Notes: generated from the sequence alone by a model not told the origin. 64,000 nt of DNA from Gracilimonas sp040117685 (GCF_040117685.2 NZ_JBEDYP020000002.1:124001-188000), one strand, 5' to 3'. Shown: positions 1 to 9,713, counted from the stretch's first letter. Numbers and translations: made by a program.

Positions 1-2249
1 TGGCATTCATATTCATCACCGGGACACACACACCTGCTTTAGCGCAGCAAGCCGCTTCTTTAAACGGATACATCACAGATTCTGAAACCGGGGAAACGCT
101 CATCAGCGCAAATATTGGTTTCAGTGAAATCAATAAAGGCACGGCCTCCAATACCCTTGGGTATTATTCCCTGCCAAACATTCAGCCCGGCACCTATACC
201 CTTTTTTGCAGTTATGTAGGATATAAGCCATTTCGTCAACAAGTCACCCTTGAGCCCGGAGAGAATCTGAGACTGGATGTTGAGTTGGTTCCCGAAAGTG
301 TGGAACTTGATGAAATTGTGGTACGCTCCAGCCGGGAGGAAGAAGAGCAGAAGAACATTGGCACCGTTCAGGTTGATGCCAAGCTGATACAGGAGCTCCC
401 GTCTGTTTTCGAAGCCGATGTATTTCGGTCCATTCAGCTGCTGCCCGGCGTTAAGGCCGCCTCTGATTTTTCGAGTGGTTTGTATATTCGCGGGGGAAGC
501 CCTGATCAAACCCTGATCCTTTTAGACCGAACCACCGTGTATAACCCCAGTCATTTTTTCGGCTTCTTCTCCACCTTCAACCCCGACGCCATTAAAGATG
601 TGAGATTATACAAAGGCGGGTACCCGGCAGAGTACGGTGGCCGGTTGGGTTCAGTACTGACGATTTACAACAAAGACGGAAACCGGAATGAGATGGACGG
701 GACGGCAACCATAGGACTATTGGCTTCCCGGGCTTCGATTGAAGGTCCATACAGCAAAGGCTCGTGGATGTTTTCCGCACGGCGATCAACACTTGAACCC
801 TTACTTGCCGGACTCCGACAAACTACAGATAACGTTCCCAGTCAATTTTATTTCTATGATGTTAACGGAAAAGTGAATTTCGATGCCACTCAGAACGATA
901 AGCTCTCCCTAGCCTTCTATGCCGGGCAGGATGAGGTGACTTTTCCTTTTGCTGACGATGCAGAGTTTGACCTGAATTATGGGAATCAGACGCTGAGCGG
1001 TAACTGGACTCATATCTTTTCGGAAAAACTGTTTTCGAATTTCGTTTTAACCGGTTCCCGGTACTTTAACTTTCCGGGTTTTGATTTTGCAGGCACCAAG
1101 TTTAGCCGCTCCAACAACATCTATGATTTTTCCCTGAAAGCCGACCTTGAATATTTACCCGGCAACAACCACACCATCGAAACCGGCATTTGGTCCGGAA
1201 TTTTTACTTTCAAGCTGCAGGATACTTTTGACGGACAGGACACCTTCGGAAGTCGGATTCAAAATCAGTATGCATCATTTTATGTGCAGGATGAATGGCG
1301 GCCCAACGATCAATGGATTTTCACCCCGGGAGTGCGTATGAACTATTTTTCGGATGGCGATTATGTGCGAATTGAACCCCGCTTTTCCATGGAATACCGG
1401 CCGGGAAGCCGGGTACGCCTTCAGGCAGCTTATGGACGATATAACCAGTTCCTGACCCTTGTAACCAACGAAGCTTTTTCCGGCTTTGATGTATGGCTTA
1501 CTTCGGCTGAAGGTGTTTCTCCAGCTTATGGAGATCAATTTGTACTCGGAGCTAAAACCATCCCTTTTGAAGATTATGGCCTCGATGTTGAACTGTATTA
1601 TCGAACCATGGAAGACTTGTTCGAGCTGGATCCTTTCCTTCCCGACGTTGCCGGGCTCTTATATGAAGATTTATTCCGTGTAGGCGATGGAAGCGCCTAC
1701 GGGGTGGAAGTATTTTTTGAAAAAAGAGCCGGTGACTTTACCGGGTTCATCGGTTATACCCTCGGCTATACCTGGAGAAGGTTTCCCGGTTATAACTCTG
1801 AAATAACACAGCAAGGACAAACGGCACGTTTTTACCCGCCAAAATACGACCGCCGGCACGATATAAACCTGGTTGGAAATTATCAGTTAAACGAGCGCTG
1901 GAAAGTTACCGCTTCGTTCAACTTTGCTACCGGTCAGTCTTATACCAAGGTTTTAGGCCGATACGTGCAGCTTGATCTTCCCTGGACTTTTGATGACCGG
2001 AACACCTTTACCGTGGGTCGTGTGAATGCATCACGACTTCCAAGTTATCACCGGATGGATGTATCGTTTTCAAGGAAGGGGAAATTCTTTGATTTGGGCG
2101 ATTCAGAGCTTCAGCTGCAACTCATCAACGTGTACTCACGCCGGAATGTATGGTTCTACAGCTTCGACTTTGATGAAAACCCGGTGGAGCGTAACCCTGT
2201 GTACCTGCTGCCCATTCTGCCCTCAATTTCTTACACCGTCAACTTTTAG
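1..2249 (+). CDS. TonB-dependent outer-membrane receptor (5' end outside window)
   Basis: The reading frame is open from base 3 to the stop at 2247-2249, so the start lies left of the window. The visible N-terminus ends a signal peptide (cleavage-like ALAQQAA), followed by a carboxypeptidase-regulatory-like beta domain of about 75 residues (GETLISANIGFSEINKGT, then GYYSLPNIQPGTYTL). Next comes a plug domain (YIRGGSPDQTLILLD, then GGYPAEYGGRLGSVL) and a long beta-barrel ending in SYTVNF, with the terminal Phe usual for barrel insertion. Such receptors import large ligands using TonB energy. The next gene starts 4 bp downstream and is a DUF4249 lipoprotein, the usual partner of this receptor class. 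The substrate cannot be told from sequence. Confidence 0.93.
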   Translation, partial: AFIFITGTHTPALAQQAASLNGYITDSETGETLISANIGFSEINKGTASNTLGYYSLPNIQPGTYTLFCSYVGYKPFRQQVTLEPGENLRLDVELVPESVELDEIVVRSSREEEEQKNIGTVQVDAKLIQELPSVFEADVFRSIQLLPGVKAASDFSSGLYIRGGSPDQTLILLDRTTVYNPSHFFGFFSTFNPDAIKDVRLYKGGYPAEYGGRLGSVLTIYNKDGNRNEMDGTATIGLLASRASIEGPYSKGSWMFSARRSTLEPLLAGLRQTTDNVPSQFYFYDVNGKVNFDATQNDKLSLAFYAGQDEVTFPFADDAEFDLNYGNQTLSGNWTHIFSEKLFSNFVLTGSRYFNFPGFDFAGTKFSRSNNIYDFSLKADLEYLPGNNHTIETGIWSGIFTFKLQDTFDGQDTFGSRIQNQYASFYVQDEWRPNDQWIFTPGVRMNYFSDGDYVRIEPRFSMEYRPGSRVRLQAAYGRYNQFLTLVTNEAFSGFDVWLTSAEGVSPAYGDQFVLGAKTIPFEDYGLDVELYYRTMEDLFELDPFLPDVAGLLYEDLFRVGDGSAYGVEVFFEKRAGDFTGFIGYTLGYTWRRFPGYNSEITQQGQTARFYPPKYDRRHDINLVGNYQLNERWKVTASFNFATGQSYTKVLGRYVQLDLPWTFDDRNTFTVGRVNASRLPSYHRMDVSFSRKGKFFDLGDSELQLQLINVYSRRNVWFYSFDFDENPVERNPVYLLPILPSISYTVNF

Positions 2250-2253
2250 TAAC

Positions 2254-3162
2254 ATGAAGCACCTAACATTATTAACCTTATTCATTTCTGCTCTTATTGT
2301 CTCGTGTAATGTATATCCGCAAGATGATTATGAGGAATATTATGTGGTGGAATCATACCTGGTAGCCAATCGGCAGCTCCCACAGGTTCGCCTTTCTTCC
2401 ACCATTCCGGCCGATGAAGTGTATGATTTTGAAGAGGCTGCCATAAACGATGCAATCATCGAAGTACGACTATTGGCAAGCGGGCCGGAAAGTGCTGTAG
2501 AACAGTCCTTCTCATATTCTAATGCTGAACCCGGCATCTATCAACCCGATCAGAATCATGCAGTAATTCCTGAGCGAACGTATCAGTTACATATATCTTT
2601 CCCGGGCTCCGATGATGTCATCACGGCACATACCATTATCCCCGGAAGCTTTGGGATTTTAAGCGGTGTTGCTGAGTCTGTGGTTTATCAATCCTCCGAA
2701 CAGCTTGAAATCACCCTTAGTGAAAGCTCCTATCCCGGCCGGCAGAATATCTTTGTATTCAATGCCATCAGTTTTGAACCGGACGCTGAAGACCTCACCC
2801 CTTTCTATTTTGATATATTCCAGGACAGCGAAGACCCTGAAGAAGATTTAACCCTGCTGTCTAATAACAGCTCCGGCATCATCAATGAGGGTAATTTTGA
2901 AGTGAACCCGGATGGCTCGGTTACGGTACAATACCCCTGGATTGGCATTGCCTTTTATGGCTTGAATAACATTGTAGCCAATACTTTGGATGATAACGTG
3001 TACGACTTTGTGCGATCACAACAAGTGCAGCTGGGCGGTTCCACCCTTTCTCCCGGAGAGATTCAAAATGTAATTTATCATGTGAATGGCGGCATTGGCG
3101 TGTTCGGTTCTCTTGCATCCGATACGGTAACCACCAATGTGGAGCGGAATCCCAATCTCTAA
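2254..3162 (+). CDS. DUF4249 family lipoprotein, partner of TonB receptor
   Basis: 302 residues. I chose ATG 2254 rather than an in-frame start at 2026 inside the receptor gene, because 2254 opens directly into a lipoprotein signal peptide (MKHLTLLTLFISALIVSC-N, lipobox IVSC). The mature protein has the DUF4249 pattern: an early YVVESYLVANRQLPQVRLS strand, then NDAIIEVRL and a beta-rich body (YQLHISFPG, SVTVQYPW). Family members sit next to TonB receptors with a regulatory-like N-domain and are thought to be surface or periplasmic accessory lipoproteins; their biochemical role is not established. It is 4 bp from the receptor stop, so the two are almost certainly co-transcribed. Confidence 0.85.
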   Translation: MKHLTLLTLFISALIVSCNVYPQDDYEEYYVVESYLVANRQLPQVRLSSTIPADEVYDFEEAAINDAIIEVRLLASGPESAVEQSFSYSNAEPGIYQPDQNHAVIPERTYQLHISFPGSDDVITAHTIIPGSFGILSGVAESVVYQSSEQLEITLSESSYPGRQNIFVFNAISFEPDAEDLTPFYFDIFQDSEDPEEDLTLLSNNSSGIINEGNFEVNPDGSVTVQYPWIGIAFYGLNNIVANTLDDNVYDFVRSQQVQLGGSTLSPGEIQNVIYHVNGGIGVFGSLASDTVTTNVERNPNL

Positions 3163-3286
3163 CAATAAATAGCACATCTACACGGTATAACCTTAGATTT
3201 GAAGGTGGCTGTGATTATGAATATCAATATGCTATATTTTCTTTAGTTCACTGCGCTCAAAAATTCAATTTGTTACAGATCCATTT

Positions 3287-3961
3287 ATGCGCTCAACCAT
3301 TCTCTATGTATTATTACCGTTCTTAGCCTTTACAGGAAGCCCGGCTATTTACGCCCAAAGCTCCGGAGAGTTCGAAATTGCCCGGGCTAAATATCGGGGC
3401 GGTGGCGATTGGTATAATGATCCGTCTGCTCTGGAAAACCTTATTTCCTTTACAAAGAGCAATGTCCCAATCCAGATAGCAGATTCTTACACGGATGTAT
3501 CTCTGGGCAGCGCCGATCTCCATTCCTACCCTTTTGTTTTTCTGACCGGTCACGGCAACATTGCTCTCACTTCAACAGAAGCCCGCAACGTCCGTGAGTA
3601 CCTGCAGAATGGCGGTTTTTTGTACATAGATGACGACTACGGACTGGATGAATACATTCGTCCGGCCATGAAAGAAGTCTTTCCGGATGAAGAGTTTATC
3701 GAGATTCCTTTCAATCATCCCATCTACGATCAGGTTTACACTTTTGAGAATGGCCTGCCTAAAATCCACGAGCACGATGGTAAACCACCACAGGGGTTTG
3801 GTATTTTTTATGAAGGACGGCTGGTGGTTTATTTCAGTTATGAGTCTAACCTCGGAGATGGCTGGGCGGATGCAGATGTGCACAACACCCCGCAATCACT
3901 CCGACAAAAAGCTTTGCAAATGGGCGCAAATATTTTAGTATATGCCTTAACGTCTAACTAA
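3287..3961 (+). CDS. DUF4159 domain exported protein
   Basis: 224 residues with a clear signal peptide (MRSTILYVLLPFLAFTGSPAIYAQ). The mature part matches the DUF4159 layout: FEIARAKYRGGGDWYNDPS at the start, FVFLTGHGNI and YLQNGGFLYIDDDYG in the middle (a Rossmann-like, glutamine-amidotransferase-like fold), and FGIFYEGRLVVYFSYESNLG near the C-terminus. DUF4159 proteins in this group are secreted or periplasmic and often lie near MoxR/von Willebrand-type gene clusters, which are not seen here. Function is unknown. It is 124 bp downstream of the DUF4249 gene and 12 bp upstream of the VOC gene, so it probably heads a two-gene unit. Confidence 0.82.
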   Translation: MRSTILYVLLPFLAFTGSPAIYAQSSGEFEIARAKYRGGGDWYNDPSALENLISFTKSNVPIQIADSYTDVSLGSADLHSYPFVFLTGHGNIALTSTEARNVREYLQNGGFLYIDDDYGLDEYIRPAMKEVFPDEEFIEIPFNHPIYDQVYTFENGLPKIHEHDGKPPQGFGIFYEGRLVVYFSYESNLGDGWADADVHNTPQSLRQKALQMGANILVYALTSN

Positions 3962-3973
3962 TCTGATTTTTAC

Positions 3974-4384
3974 ATGAAAACGCTTGTTCCATATTTATTT
4001 TTTCGGGGAAACTGCGAAGAAGCCATGAATTTTTACAAAGAATGCCTGGATGGTGAAATCACTGTTCTGCAACGCTTCGGAGACACCGAAATGCCCGTGG
4101 ATGACGATCATAAACAAAAGATTATGCATGGAGAGCTGAACGCCGATGGTATCCAAATGATGTTTTCGGACGGTGCCCCTCATAAAGATATAACGGAGGG
4201 CGATAACGTGCAGCTGAACATCAATCTGAAATCAGAAGAAGAGCAAGACCGGTTATTTGAACTGCTTTCAGAAGGTGGCGAGGTGACCATGCCCTTAGAA
4301 ACAACCTTTTGGGGCGCCCGATACGGTATGCTTAAAGATAAATTCGGTATCCGCTGGATGCTCAATTGTGAGCTGGAAGAGTGA
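3974..4384 (+). CDS. VOC family protein, PhnB/glyoxalase-like
   Basis: 136 residues. The sequence follows the PhnB-like branch of the vicinal-oxygen-chelate superfamily: LVPYLFFRGNCEEAMNFYKE at the N-terminus, HGELNADGIQMMFSDG in the middle, and TFWGARYGMLKDKFGIRWML at the C-terminus, the usual FWG..YG...D.FG..W signature. VOC proteins bind a metal or small ligand between paired beta-alpha-beta-beta-beta units; the specific role of this subgroup is mostly uncharacterised. It follows the DUF4159 gene by 12 bp. Its stop codon lies in the first unit of an octamer repeat array at 4381-4420. Confidence 0.85.
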   Translation: MKTLVPYLFFRGNCEEAMNFYKECLDGEITVLQRFGDTEMPVDDDHKQKIMHGELNADGIQMMFSDGAPHKDITEGDNVQLNINLKSEEEQDRLFELLSEGGEVTMPLETTFWGARYGMLKDKFGIRWMLNCELEE

Positions 4385-4420
4385 TAGGATGATAAAGTGA
4401 TTAGGTGATAGGGTGATTTT
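4381..4420 (+). repeat. Octamer tandem array (left arm), GTGATnnn units
   Basis: Five contiguous 8-base units begin inside the VOC stop codon: GTGATAGG, ATGATAAA, GTGATTAG, GTGATAGG, GTGATTTT. The same unit series appears in inverted orientation at 4502-4556, so the two arrays can pair across an 80-bp spacer. It lies between two convergent genes. Confidence 0.8.
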
Positions 4421-4501
4421 TTAAGTAGTCATCTCGCGGCAATGCCCTTGATCTTAATACTTTAAAAACCAATCAGATTCCCACCTATACTGTAGTACTC
4501 A

Positions 4502-4556
4502 CTCATCACCTAATCACCTAATCACTTTATCACCCTACCACCTAATCACCCATCAC
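4502..4556 (-). repeat. Octamer tandem array (right arm), inverted copy
   Basis: Read on the minus strand this is about seven GTGATnnn units (GTGATGG, GTGATTAG, GTGGTAGG, GTGATAAA, GTGATTAG, GTGATTAG, GTGATGAG). The dnaG stop codon TGA is in the first unit. A 32-base stretch matches the left array in the same unit order with about four mismatches, so the locus can form a long hairpin and may act as a bidirectional terminator. Confidence 0.8.
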
Positions 4557-6580
4557 TCCTCCCCCTTCATCTTATATTGAAATACCTTGTCGCTTACATG
4601 ATGATCAATTTCAGAATCCGGGTCGGGATATAGATCGTCCGGATCGGTAGTTTCCCGGCGGGTTAGTTTTGATTTGATATCCTTCTGCCGTTCCATCAGC
4701 TCCAGCTTTTCATCACCGTTAGCGGCGGCAATTTTATCGGCCAGCTCATTTTGTTTATGCCGATAAAAGTTAATCTGAGCAGCCCGAATCGAGCTTTTTG
4801 CCGTTTTATAGGGATTTTTATCCTTTTCATATTTCAGTCCCACTTTCTCTTCATGTCGGTCACTGGCGGTATGCTGCTCAAGAAGAACATCGCCGACCAG
4901 CCGCGGGAAAGGGTCATCCATACCGGAATAAGTATTTACAGAAATCTCACTTTCTTCTTTGTATCGCTCAATGATGTTCTCGTAAAACATGCGCAGTTCG
5001 TCATCCTCAAACAGCTTGGAATTGGTGAACGAACAAATGTATTCCACCATACTGCGCCCATATGTAATCATCAGCCGGATCAGCTCTTTCTCAAAGTGAG
5101 GTTTTTTCCTGGAGCGTGGCTGGGTTCTTGCCGACGCTTGCTCACCGGATGGATGAGGTGGCTCATCCATGGGCCCACCGCTCATTCCCGGATCCCGGGT
5201 AACATTATCCTCCTGAAAACGCTGCCGTGCTTCTTCCCTTCTCTGAGACCGCTTCTCTTCCCAGCGCTTGTCGTTCATTACCCGCTCCAGCTGCTCGTAT
5301 AAATCGCTTTCCTTCACCTTCTGGAACTTCTGCATCTTCTGATGAAGGTACTGCACATACACTTGTCGCTGTATGGAATCTTTGATATTGGCAACAGACT
5401 CCAGGATTTCTGTAATAACTTTGGGTATTTCGGTCGGTTTTTCGAGCCGGCCCTCTTCCCCGGCCTTCAGCAACAGGAAATCAACAAAATCGCCGGATTC
5501 CTCTTTTTTGAGCTCCTCAAATGATTCTTTACCGAATTGCTTAACAAAAGAGTCGGGATCCTGATCTTCAGGCAGTTCCAGCAACTGCACTTCCATGCCT
5601 TCAGCCAGGGCAATGTTAATACCGCGCTTCATAGCTGTTTGGCCGGCATCATCAGAGTCGTAGATCATCACAATTCGCTCACCATAACGGTGCAAAATCT
5701 TCATTTGTCCGGGTGTGAGCGACGTTCCACTGCTCGCCACCACATTCTTAATACCATGTTCGTGCAGGGTAATCACATCCGTATATCCCTCAACCAGAAT
5801 CACTTCCTTGTTCTTTCGAATCTCATTCCTTGCAAAATTGACCCCGTAAACAACTTCACTTTTGTTATACACTTTGGTTTGCGAGGAGTTAATGTACTTC
5901 GCTGTTTTTTCATTCCCCAGAACCCGTCCCGCAAAGGCAATTACCTTTCCGGTAGGATTGAAAATGGGAAACATCAGTCTTCCCCGAAAAGTATCGTAAA
6001 AGCCACTGCCGCGATTACTTGGTTTAATCAGGTCGGCTTCCACTAAGTAATTTTCATCAATACCGGCGTTCTTTGCGGCCTTCCACAGTTCCTCTCCTCC
6101 CGATGGGGAAAACCCAAGCCCGAATTTCTTATACACTTCCCGGTTATATCCCCGGTTTTCAAGGTACTTGACGGCTTTTTCAGCTTCCGGATTTTCGATC
6201 AGGTTCCGGTAATAAAATACACCCGCAAATTTCAGTGCATGATAAATACCTTCCCGAAGCTGGGAATTCTCGCTGGGCTCTTCGTTATCTTCTTCAGGGA
6301 TGAACACTCCGTAACGTTCGGCAAGCTGACGAACGGACTCATTAAAGCCTACCCCTTCCTGATCCATCACAAACTTAAATACATCGCCGGATTCACCGCA
6401 GCCAAAGCATTTAAAAATCTCAAGACGGGGCGTTACGTTAAAGGAAGGAGTTTTTTCATCATGATAAGGACAGAGTCCCACGAATCCACTGCCCGACCGC
6501 TTCAGTTTTACATAGTCTGAAACCACCTCCACGATATCTGCGGCTGCCCGTACTTCTTCTTTCTTCTCGTCACTTATCAT
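4553..6580 (-). CDS. dnaG: DNA primase DnaG
   Basis: 675 residues from ATG 6580; an in-frame TTG two codons upstream is the alternative. DnaG makes the RNA primers for DNA replication. The N-terminal CHC2 zinc-binding domain is visible (CPYHDEKTPSFNV, then FKCFGCGESGDVFKFVM), followed by the catalytic core with a TOPRIM motif (EVILVEGYTDVITL, then IVMIYDSDDAGQTA). The C-terminal region, expected to bind the DnaB helicase, is less conserved and has a basic linker around RKKPHFEKEL. Length and domain order are normal. It is a single-gene unit facing the VOC gene, with the octamer arrays between them. Confidence 0.97.
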   Translation of the reverse strand: MISDEKKEEVRAAADIVEVVSDYVKLKRSGSGFVGLCPYHDEKTPSFNVTPRLEIFKCFGCGESGDVFKFVMDQEGVGFNESVRQLAERYGVFIPEEDNEEPSENSQLREGIYHALKFAGVFYYRNLIENPEAEKAVKYLENRGYNREVYKKFGLGFSPSGGEELWKAAKNAGIDENYLVEADLIKPSNRGSGFYDTFRGRLMFPIFNPTGKVIAFAGRVLGNEKTAKYINSSQTKVYNKSEVVYGVNFARNEIRKNKEVILVEGYTDVITLHEHGIKNVVASSGTSLTPGQMKILHRYGERIVMIYDSDDAGQTAMKRGINIALAEGMEVQLLELPEDQDPDSFVKQFGKESFEELKKEESGDFVDFLLLKAGEEGRLEKPTEIPKVITEILESVANIKDSIQRQVYVQYLHQKMQKFQKVKESDLYEQLERVMNDKRWEEKRSQRREEARQRFQEDNVTRDPGMSGGPMDEPPHPSGEQASARTQPRSRKKPHFEKELIRLMITYGRSMVEYICSFTNSKLFEDDELRMFYENIIERYKEESEISVNTYSGMDDPFPRLVGDVLLEQHTASDRHEEKVGLKYEKDKNPYKTAKSSIRAAQINFYRHKQNELADKIAAANGDEKLELMERQKDIKSKLTRRETTDPDDLYPDPDSEIDHHVSDKVFQYKMKGEE

Positions 6581-6811
6581 AGCCAATGATGAGCATTTTC
6601 AAGCTGTAAATAAAGCGAAAATGTGCATTCATACAGAAAATTTATTTCGGTGGAATTTAAGCAGGCTAAAATCCAGTTTAAAGTAGTAACTGTATACTTT
6701 GTTAAGTTGTTTCCTCTGAGAGGCTAAGAAATAAAGCGTTGGCGTAGTCTGTTACTAACACGTACATTTAGAGCGTACTAAGGTCAAAAAATCATCTACA
6801 ACTCGTTTTTT

Positions 6812-9712
6812 ATGAAAAGCAGGTTTTCCACGGCTTTTTTTATCGTGATCGTTCTTCTTCTGATAAATACTACAGCAGGAAATGCCCAAAGTCTGTCCGA
6901 ATTTCTTTTTGGACAAACGGTTCAAAACTTTCCCGTAAAAACCATCGATAAAACTTCAGAGGAATATCTCGACTCCCTGATTGTACACACTCCTTTGAAA
7001 GAGAAAATCGGGCAGTTGTTCTTTATTCCGGCCGAAGGAGAATTCACAAACCGTGAAGACCGAAGCTTTAAGCTGCTGGAAGAGTTGGTACAACAGCATC
7101 ATGTAGGTGGTATTATCTTTATGCGCGGTGACATTTACGGGCAGGCCATCATGACCAATAAGCTACAACGCATGGCCAAATTCCCTCTTTGGATTTCGCA
7201 AGACATGGAGTTCGGAGCTGCGATGCGGGTGTCGGGCACAACCCGGTTCACCCCTGCCATGGGCGTTGCCGCCTCGGGCGACAAGCGGAATGCTTTTATG
7301 ATGGGTAAAATAACCGCCATCGAAGCCAAGGCTTTGGGAGTTCACCAGATTTACGCACCCGTTTTGGATGTAAACAACAATCCGGACAACCCGGTTATCA
7401 ATGTCCGCTCTTTTTCCGGTGATCCTCAGATTGTATCTGATTTTGGAACGGCATTTATGCAGGGTGTGCAAAGTGAGCGGGTGGTAGCCACGGCCAAACA
7501 TTTTCCCGGCCATGGAGATACCGATGTTGATTCGCACAGCGACCTTCCCGTTGTCAAATACGACTACAATCGTCTTGATTCCCTTGAGCTAATACCCTTC
7601 CGGGCCGCAATTGATGGTGGTATAGGTAGCGTGATGAGTGCTCATATTGCCTTTCCAAACCTGAGTCCAACTGAATTCCTTCCTGCCACACTCGATTCAG
7701 CTATCCTTGGTAGTTTGCTTACAGACTCCCTGCAGTTTGATGGCGTGGTGGTGACCGATGGCCTGGAAATGAAAGGCATCAGTTCCAAATTCTCCCCGGG
7801 GCGAGCAGTAGTTCAGGCATTGAACGCCGGTGCTGATATCATGCTCATCAGCCCGGATGTTTACACAGCCATCAACGAAGTTCATCAAGCCGTTGAAGAC
7901 GGTGAAATTACGGAGGAGCGAATTAATAAATCCTTTGCCAAGCTCATGCTCTGGAAGCAACAATACGGGCTTTTCGATTCGGAAAACCAGGTAGATATCG
8001 ATGAGCTGGATAACAAGATAAACACGGCTTTTCATGAAGCTGAAGCCCGCCGCATAGCCAGAGAATCTATCACGCTGCTAAAGAATGAAAACGATATTTT
8101 GCCTCTGCTCCCTTCTGAATATCCGGAGATCATGGTGGTTTCCGTTGCGGATGACAGGTCTGGTAGAACGGGATCAGACTTTGTGAGAGAACTCCGGGAT
8201 TATCACCCCGATGTTTCTTTTCACATTTATGATGAACGTACCAGTGAGCAGGATAAGCGAAAAATACTGAATAAAGCCGGTGATGTTGACCTGATCATTA
8301 TAGGATCTTTTTTGCATCTCAGACACGGCCAAACCGTTCACTTGAATTCCGAACAGCAATATTTCCTGAATAACCTGGTGAAAAGCCGGAAGCCCTCGGT
8401 ACTGGTTTCATTCGGGAATCCCTATGTGCTTTCTGATCTGAAGGACACCGATGCACATGTTTTAGGCTGGTACAATTCATCTCAGCAGGTTCATGGAGTG
8501 GTGCCTGCCCTGTTTGGTGCCAGTAGAATCAGTGCAAAACTTCCCATCGAAATACCCGGACTTTATCCATTAGGGGCCGGACTGGAAATGGAACATACCA
8601 CCCTGAGGTTTGGCGAGCCAGAAGAAGTGCACCTGGATCATGAAAAACAGTTTGAGGTGGACCGGATCATTAATGAAGCCATTCGGGATTCGGTGTTTCC
8701 CGGAGCGGTTGTCGGAATCGTGAAAGATGGTGTACTAGCTTACAATCGTGGTTATGGCTATCAGGATTACGCAAAAACGGAAGCCGTCAGAGATACGGAT
8801 GTATTTGATCTGGCCTCCATCACCAAAGTAATGGCCACCACCACAGCCATTATGAAACTGGTTGATGAGGGTGAAATTACGCTCGACGATCCTGTTACCA
8901 GGTACATTGAAGAATTTAATACCGACAAGAAGAAAGGCATTACGATCCGTGACCTTCTTCTTCATCAAAGCGGACTCCCCCCTTTCCGCGTTTATGTGGA
9001 TTCACTTACCGAGAGGAACCAAATCGTTGAGGCTATTAAAAATGAGCCATTGATCTACGAACCCGGTTCTGAATACAGGTACAGTGATCTGGGGATGATC
9101 CTTCTGGGTGAAATAGTTCAGGAAGTAAGCGGCAGCCGGCTGGACCGGTTTATGAGAAATGAATTTTATTTCCCGATGAATATGTACAGCACCTTTTTCA
9201 ATCCGGCTTCAACCAGCAGCTGGCTGGTACCCCGCATATCACCTACAGAAATTGACACTGTTTTTGATCGCGGTAAGGTTCGCGGCAGAGTGCACGACGA
9301 ACGGGCATACTTTATGGATGGTGTAGCCGGACATGCCGGGTTGTTCTCCTCCTCCATTGATATGGCTAAATACAGCACCATGCTGCTTAACGGAGGCGTG
9401 TATTCCGGTAAAAGATATCTTAAGCCTGAAACCATTCAGCTATTTACATCCCTTCAATCAGAACTCAGCGGCCGGGGACTTGGTTTCGACCGTAAAAGCC
9501 CGAACGGCTTTTCCACAGCCGGGCAACTTGCAAGTGAAGACACCTTTGGACATCTGGGCTTTACCGGAACCAGTCTTTGGATTGACAGAGAGAAAAATAT
9601 GGCCGTTATTCTGTTAACCAACCGAACGTTTCCATACCGGTCGTATGGAAAGCGAATCAGTGAAATCAGGGCCAAAGTTGCAGATGCAGCCTTCTCCGCA
9701 ATAACCAATTAA
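6812..9712 (+). CDS. Exported GH3 (NagZ-like) / serine beta-lactamase-family fusion
   Basis: 966 residues with a signal peptide (MKSRFSTAFFIVIVLLLINTTAGNAQ). The first half is a glycoside hydrolase family 3 N-terminal domain with the NagZ-type motif KHFPGHGDTDVDSHSDLP (K229-H230) and the nucleophile motif VVTDGLEMKG (D316). A GH3 C-terminal-like alpha/beta region follows at about 400-590. The last third is a class C beta-lactamase/PBP-type domain with SITK (S669, K672), a YSD triad equivalent (YRYSDLGM) and HLGFTGT in place of KTG. Known GH3 NagZ enzymes release GlcNAc from muropeptides, while the second domain family cleaves or modifies peptides. I infer a periplasmic cell-wall recycling or remodelling enzyme. 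The cytidine deaminase gene starts 1 bp after its stop. Confidence 0.9.
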   Translation: MKSRFSTAFFIVIVLLLINTTAGNAQSLSEFLFGQTVQNFPVKTIDKTSEEYLDSLIVHTPLKEKIGQLFFIPAEGEFTNREDRSFKLLEELVQQHHVGGIIFMRGDIYGQAIMTNKLQRMAKFPLWISQDMEFGAAMRVSGTTRFTPAMGVAASGDKRNAFMMGKITAIEAKALGVHQIYAPVLDVNNNPDNPVINVRSFSGDPQIVSDFGTAFMQGVQSERVVATAKHFPGHGDTDVDSHSDLPVVKYDYNRLDSLELIPFRAAIDGGIGSVMSAHIAFPNLSPTEFLPATLDSAILGSLLTDSLQFDGVVVTDGLEMKGISSKFSPGRAVVQALNAGADIMLISPDVYTAINEVHQAVEDGEITEERINKSFAKLMLWKQQYGLFDSENQVDIDELDNKINTAFHEAEARRIARESITLLKNENDILPLLPSEYPEIMVVSVADDRSGRTGSDFVRELRDYHPDVSFHIYDERTSEQDKRKILNKAGDVDLIIIGSFLHLRHGQTVHLNSEQQYFLNNLVKSRKPSVLVSFGNPYVLSDLKDTDAHVLGWYNSSQQVHGVVPALFGASRISAKLPIEIPGLYPLGAGLEMEHTTLRFGEPEEVHLDHEKQFEVDRIINEAIRDSVFPGAVVGIVKDGVLAYNRGYGYQDYAKTEAVRDTDVFDLASITKVMATTTAIMKLVDEGEITLDDPVTRYIEEFNTDKKKGITIRDLLLHQSGLPPFRVYVDSLTERNQIVEAIKNEPLIYEPGSEYRYSDLGMILLGEIVQEVSGSRLDRFMRNEFYFPMNMYSTFFNPASTSSWLVPRISPTEIDTVFDRGKVRGRVHDERAYFMDGVAGHAGLFSSSIDMAKYSTMLLNGGVYSGKRYLKPETIQLFTSLQSELSGRGLGFDRKSPNGFSTAGQLASEDTFGHLGFTGTSLWIDREKNMAVILLTNRTFPYRSYGKRISEIRAKVADAAFSAITN

Positions 9713-9713
9713 T

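Noticed and set aside
2026..2253. Longer start for the DUF4249 gene inside the receptor gene
   Set aside because: The extension overlaps the receptor barrel and precedes a clear lipoprotein signal at 2254.
4381..4556. CRISPR-like array
   Set aside because: Units are contiguous 8-mers without unique spacers, and no cas genes are near.
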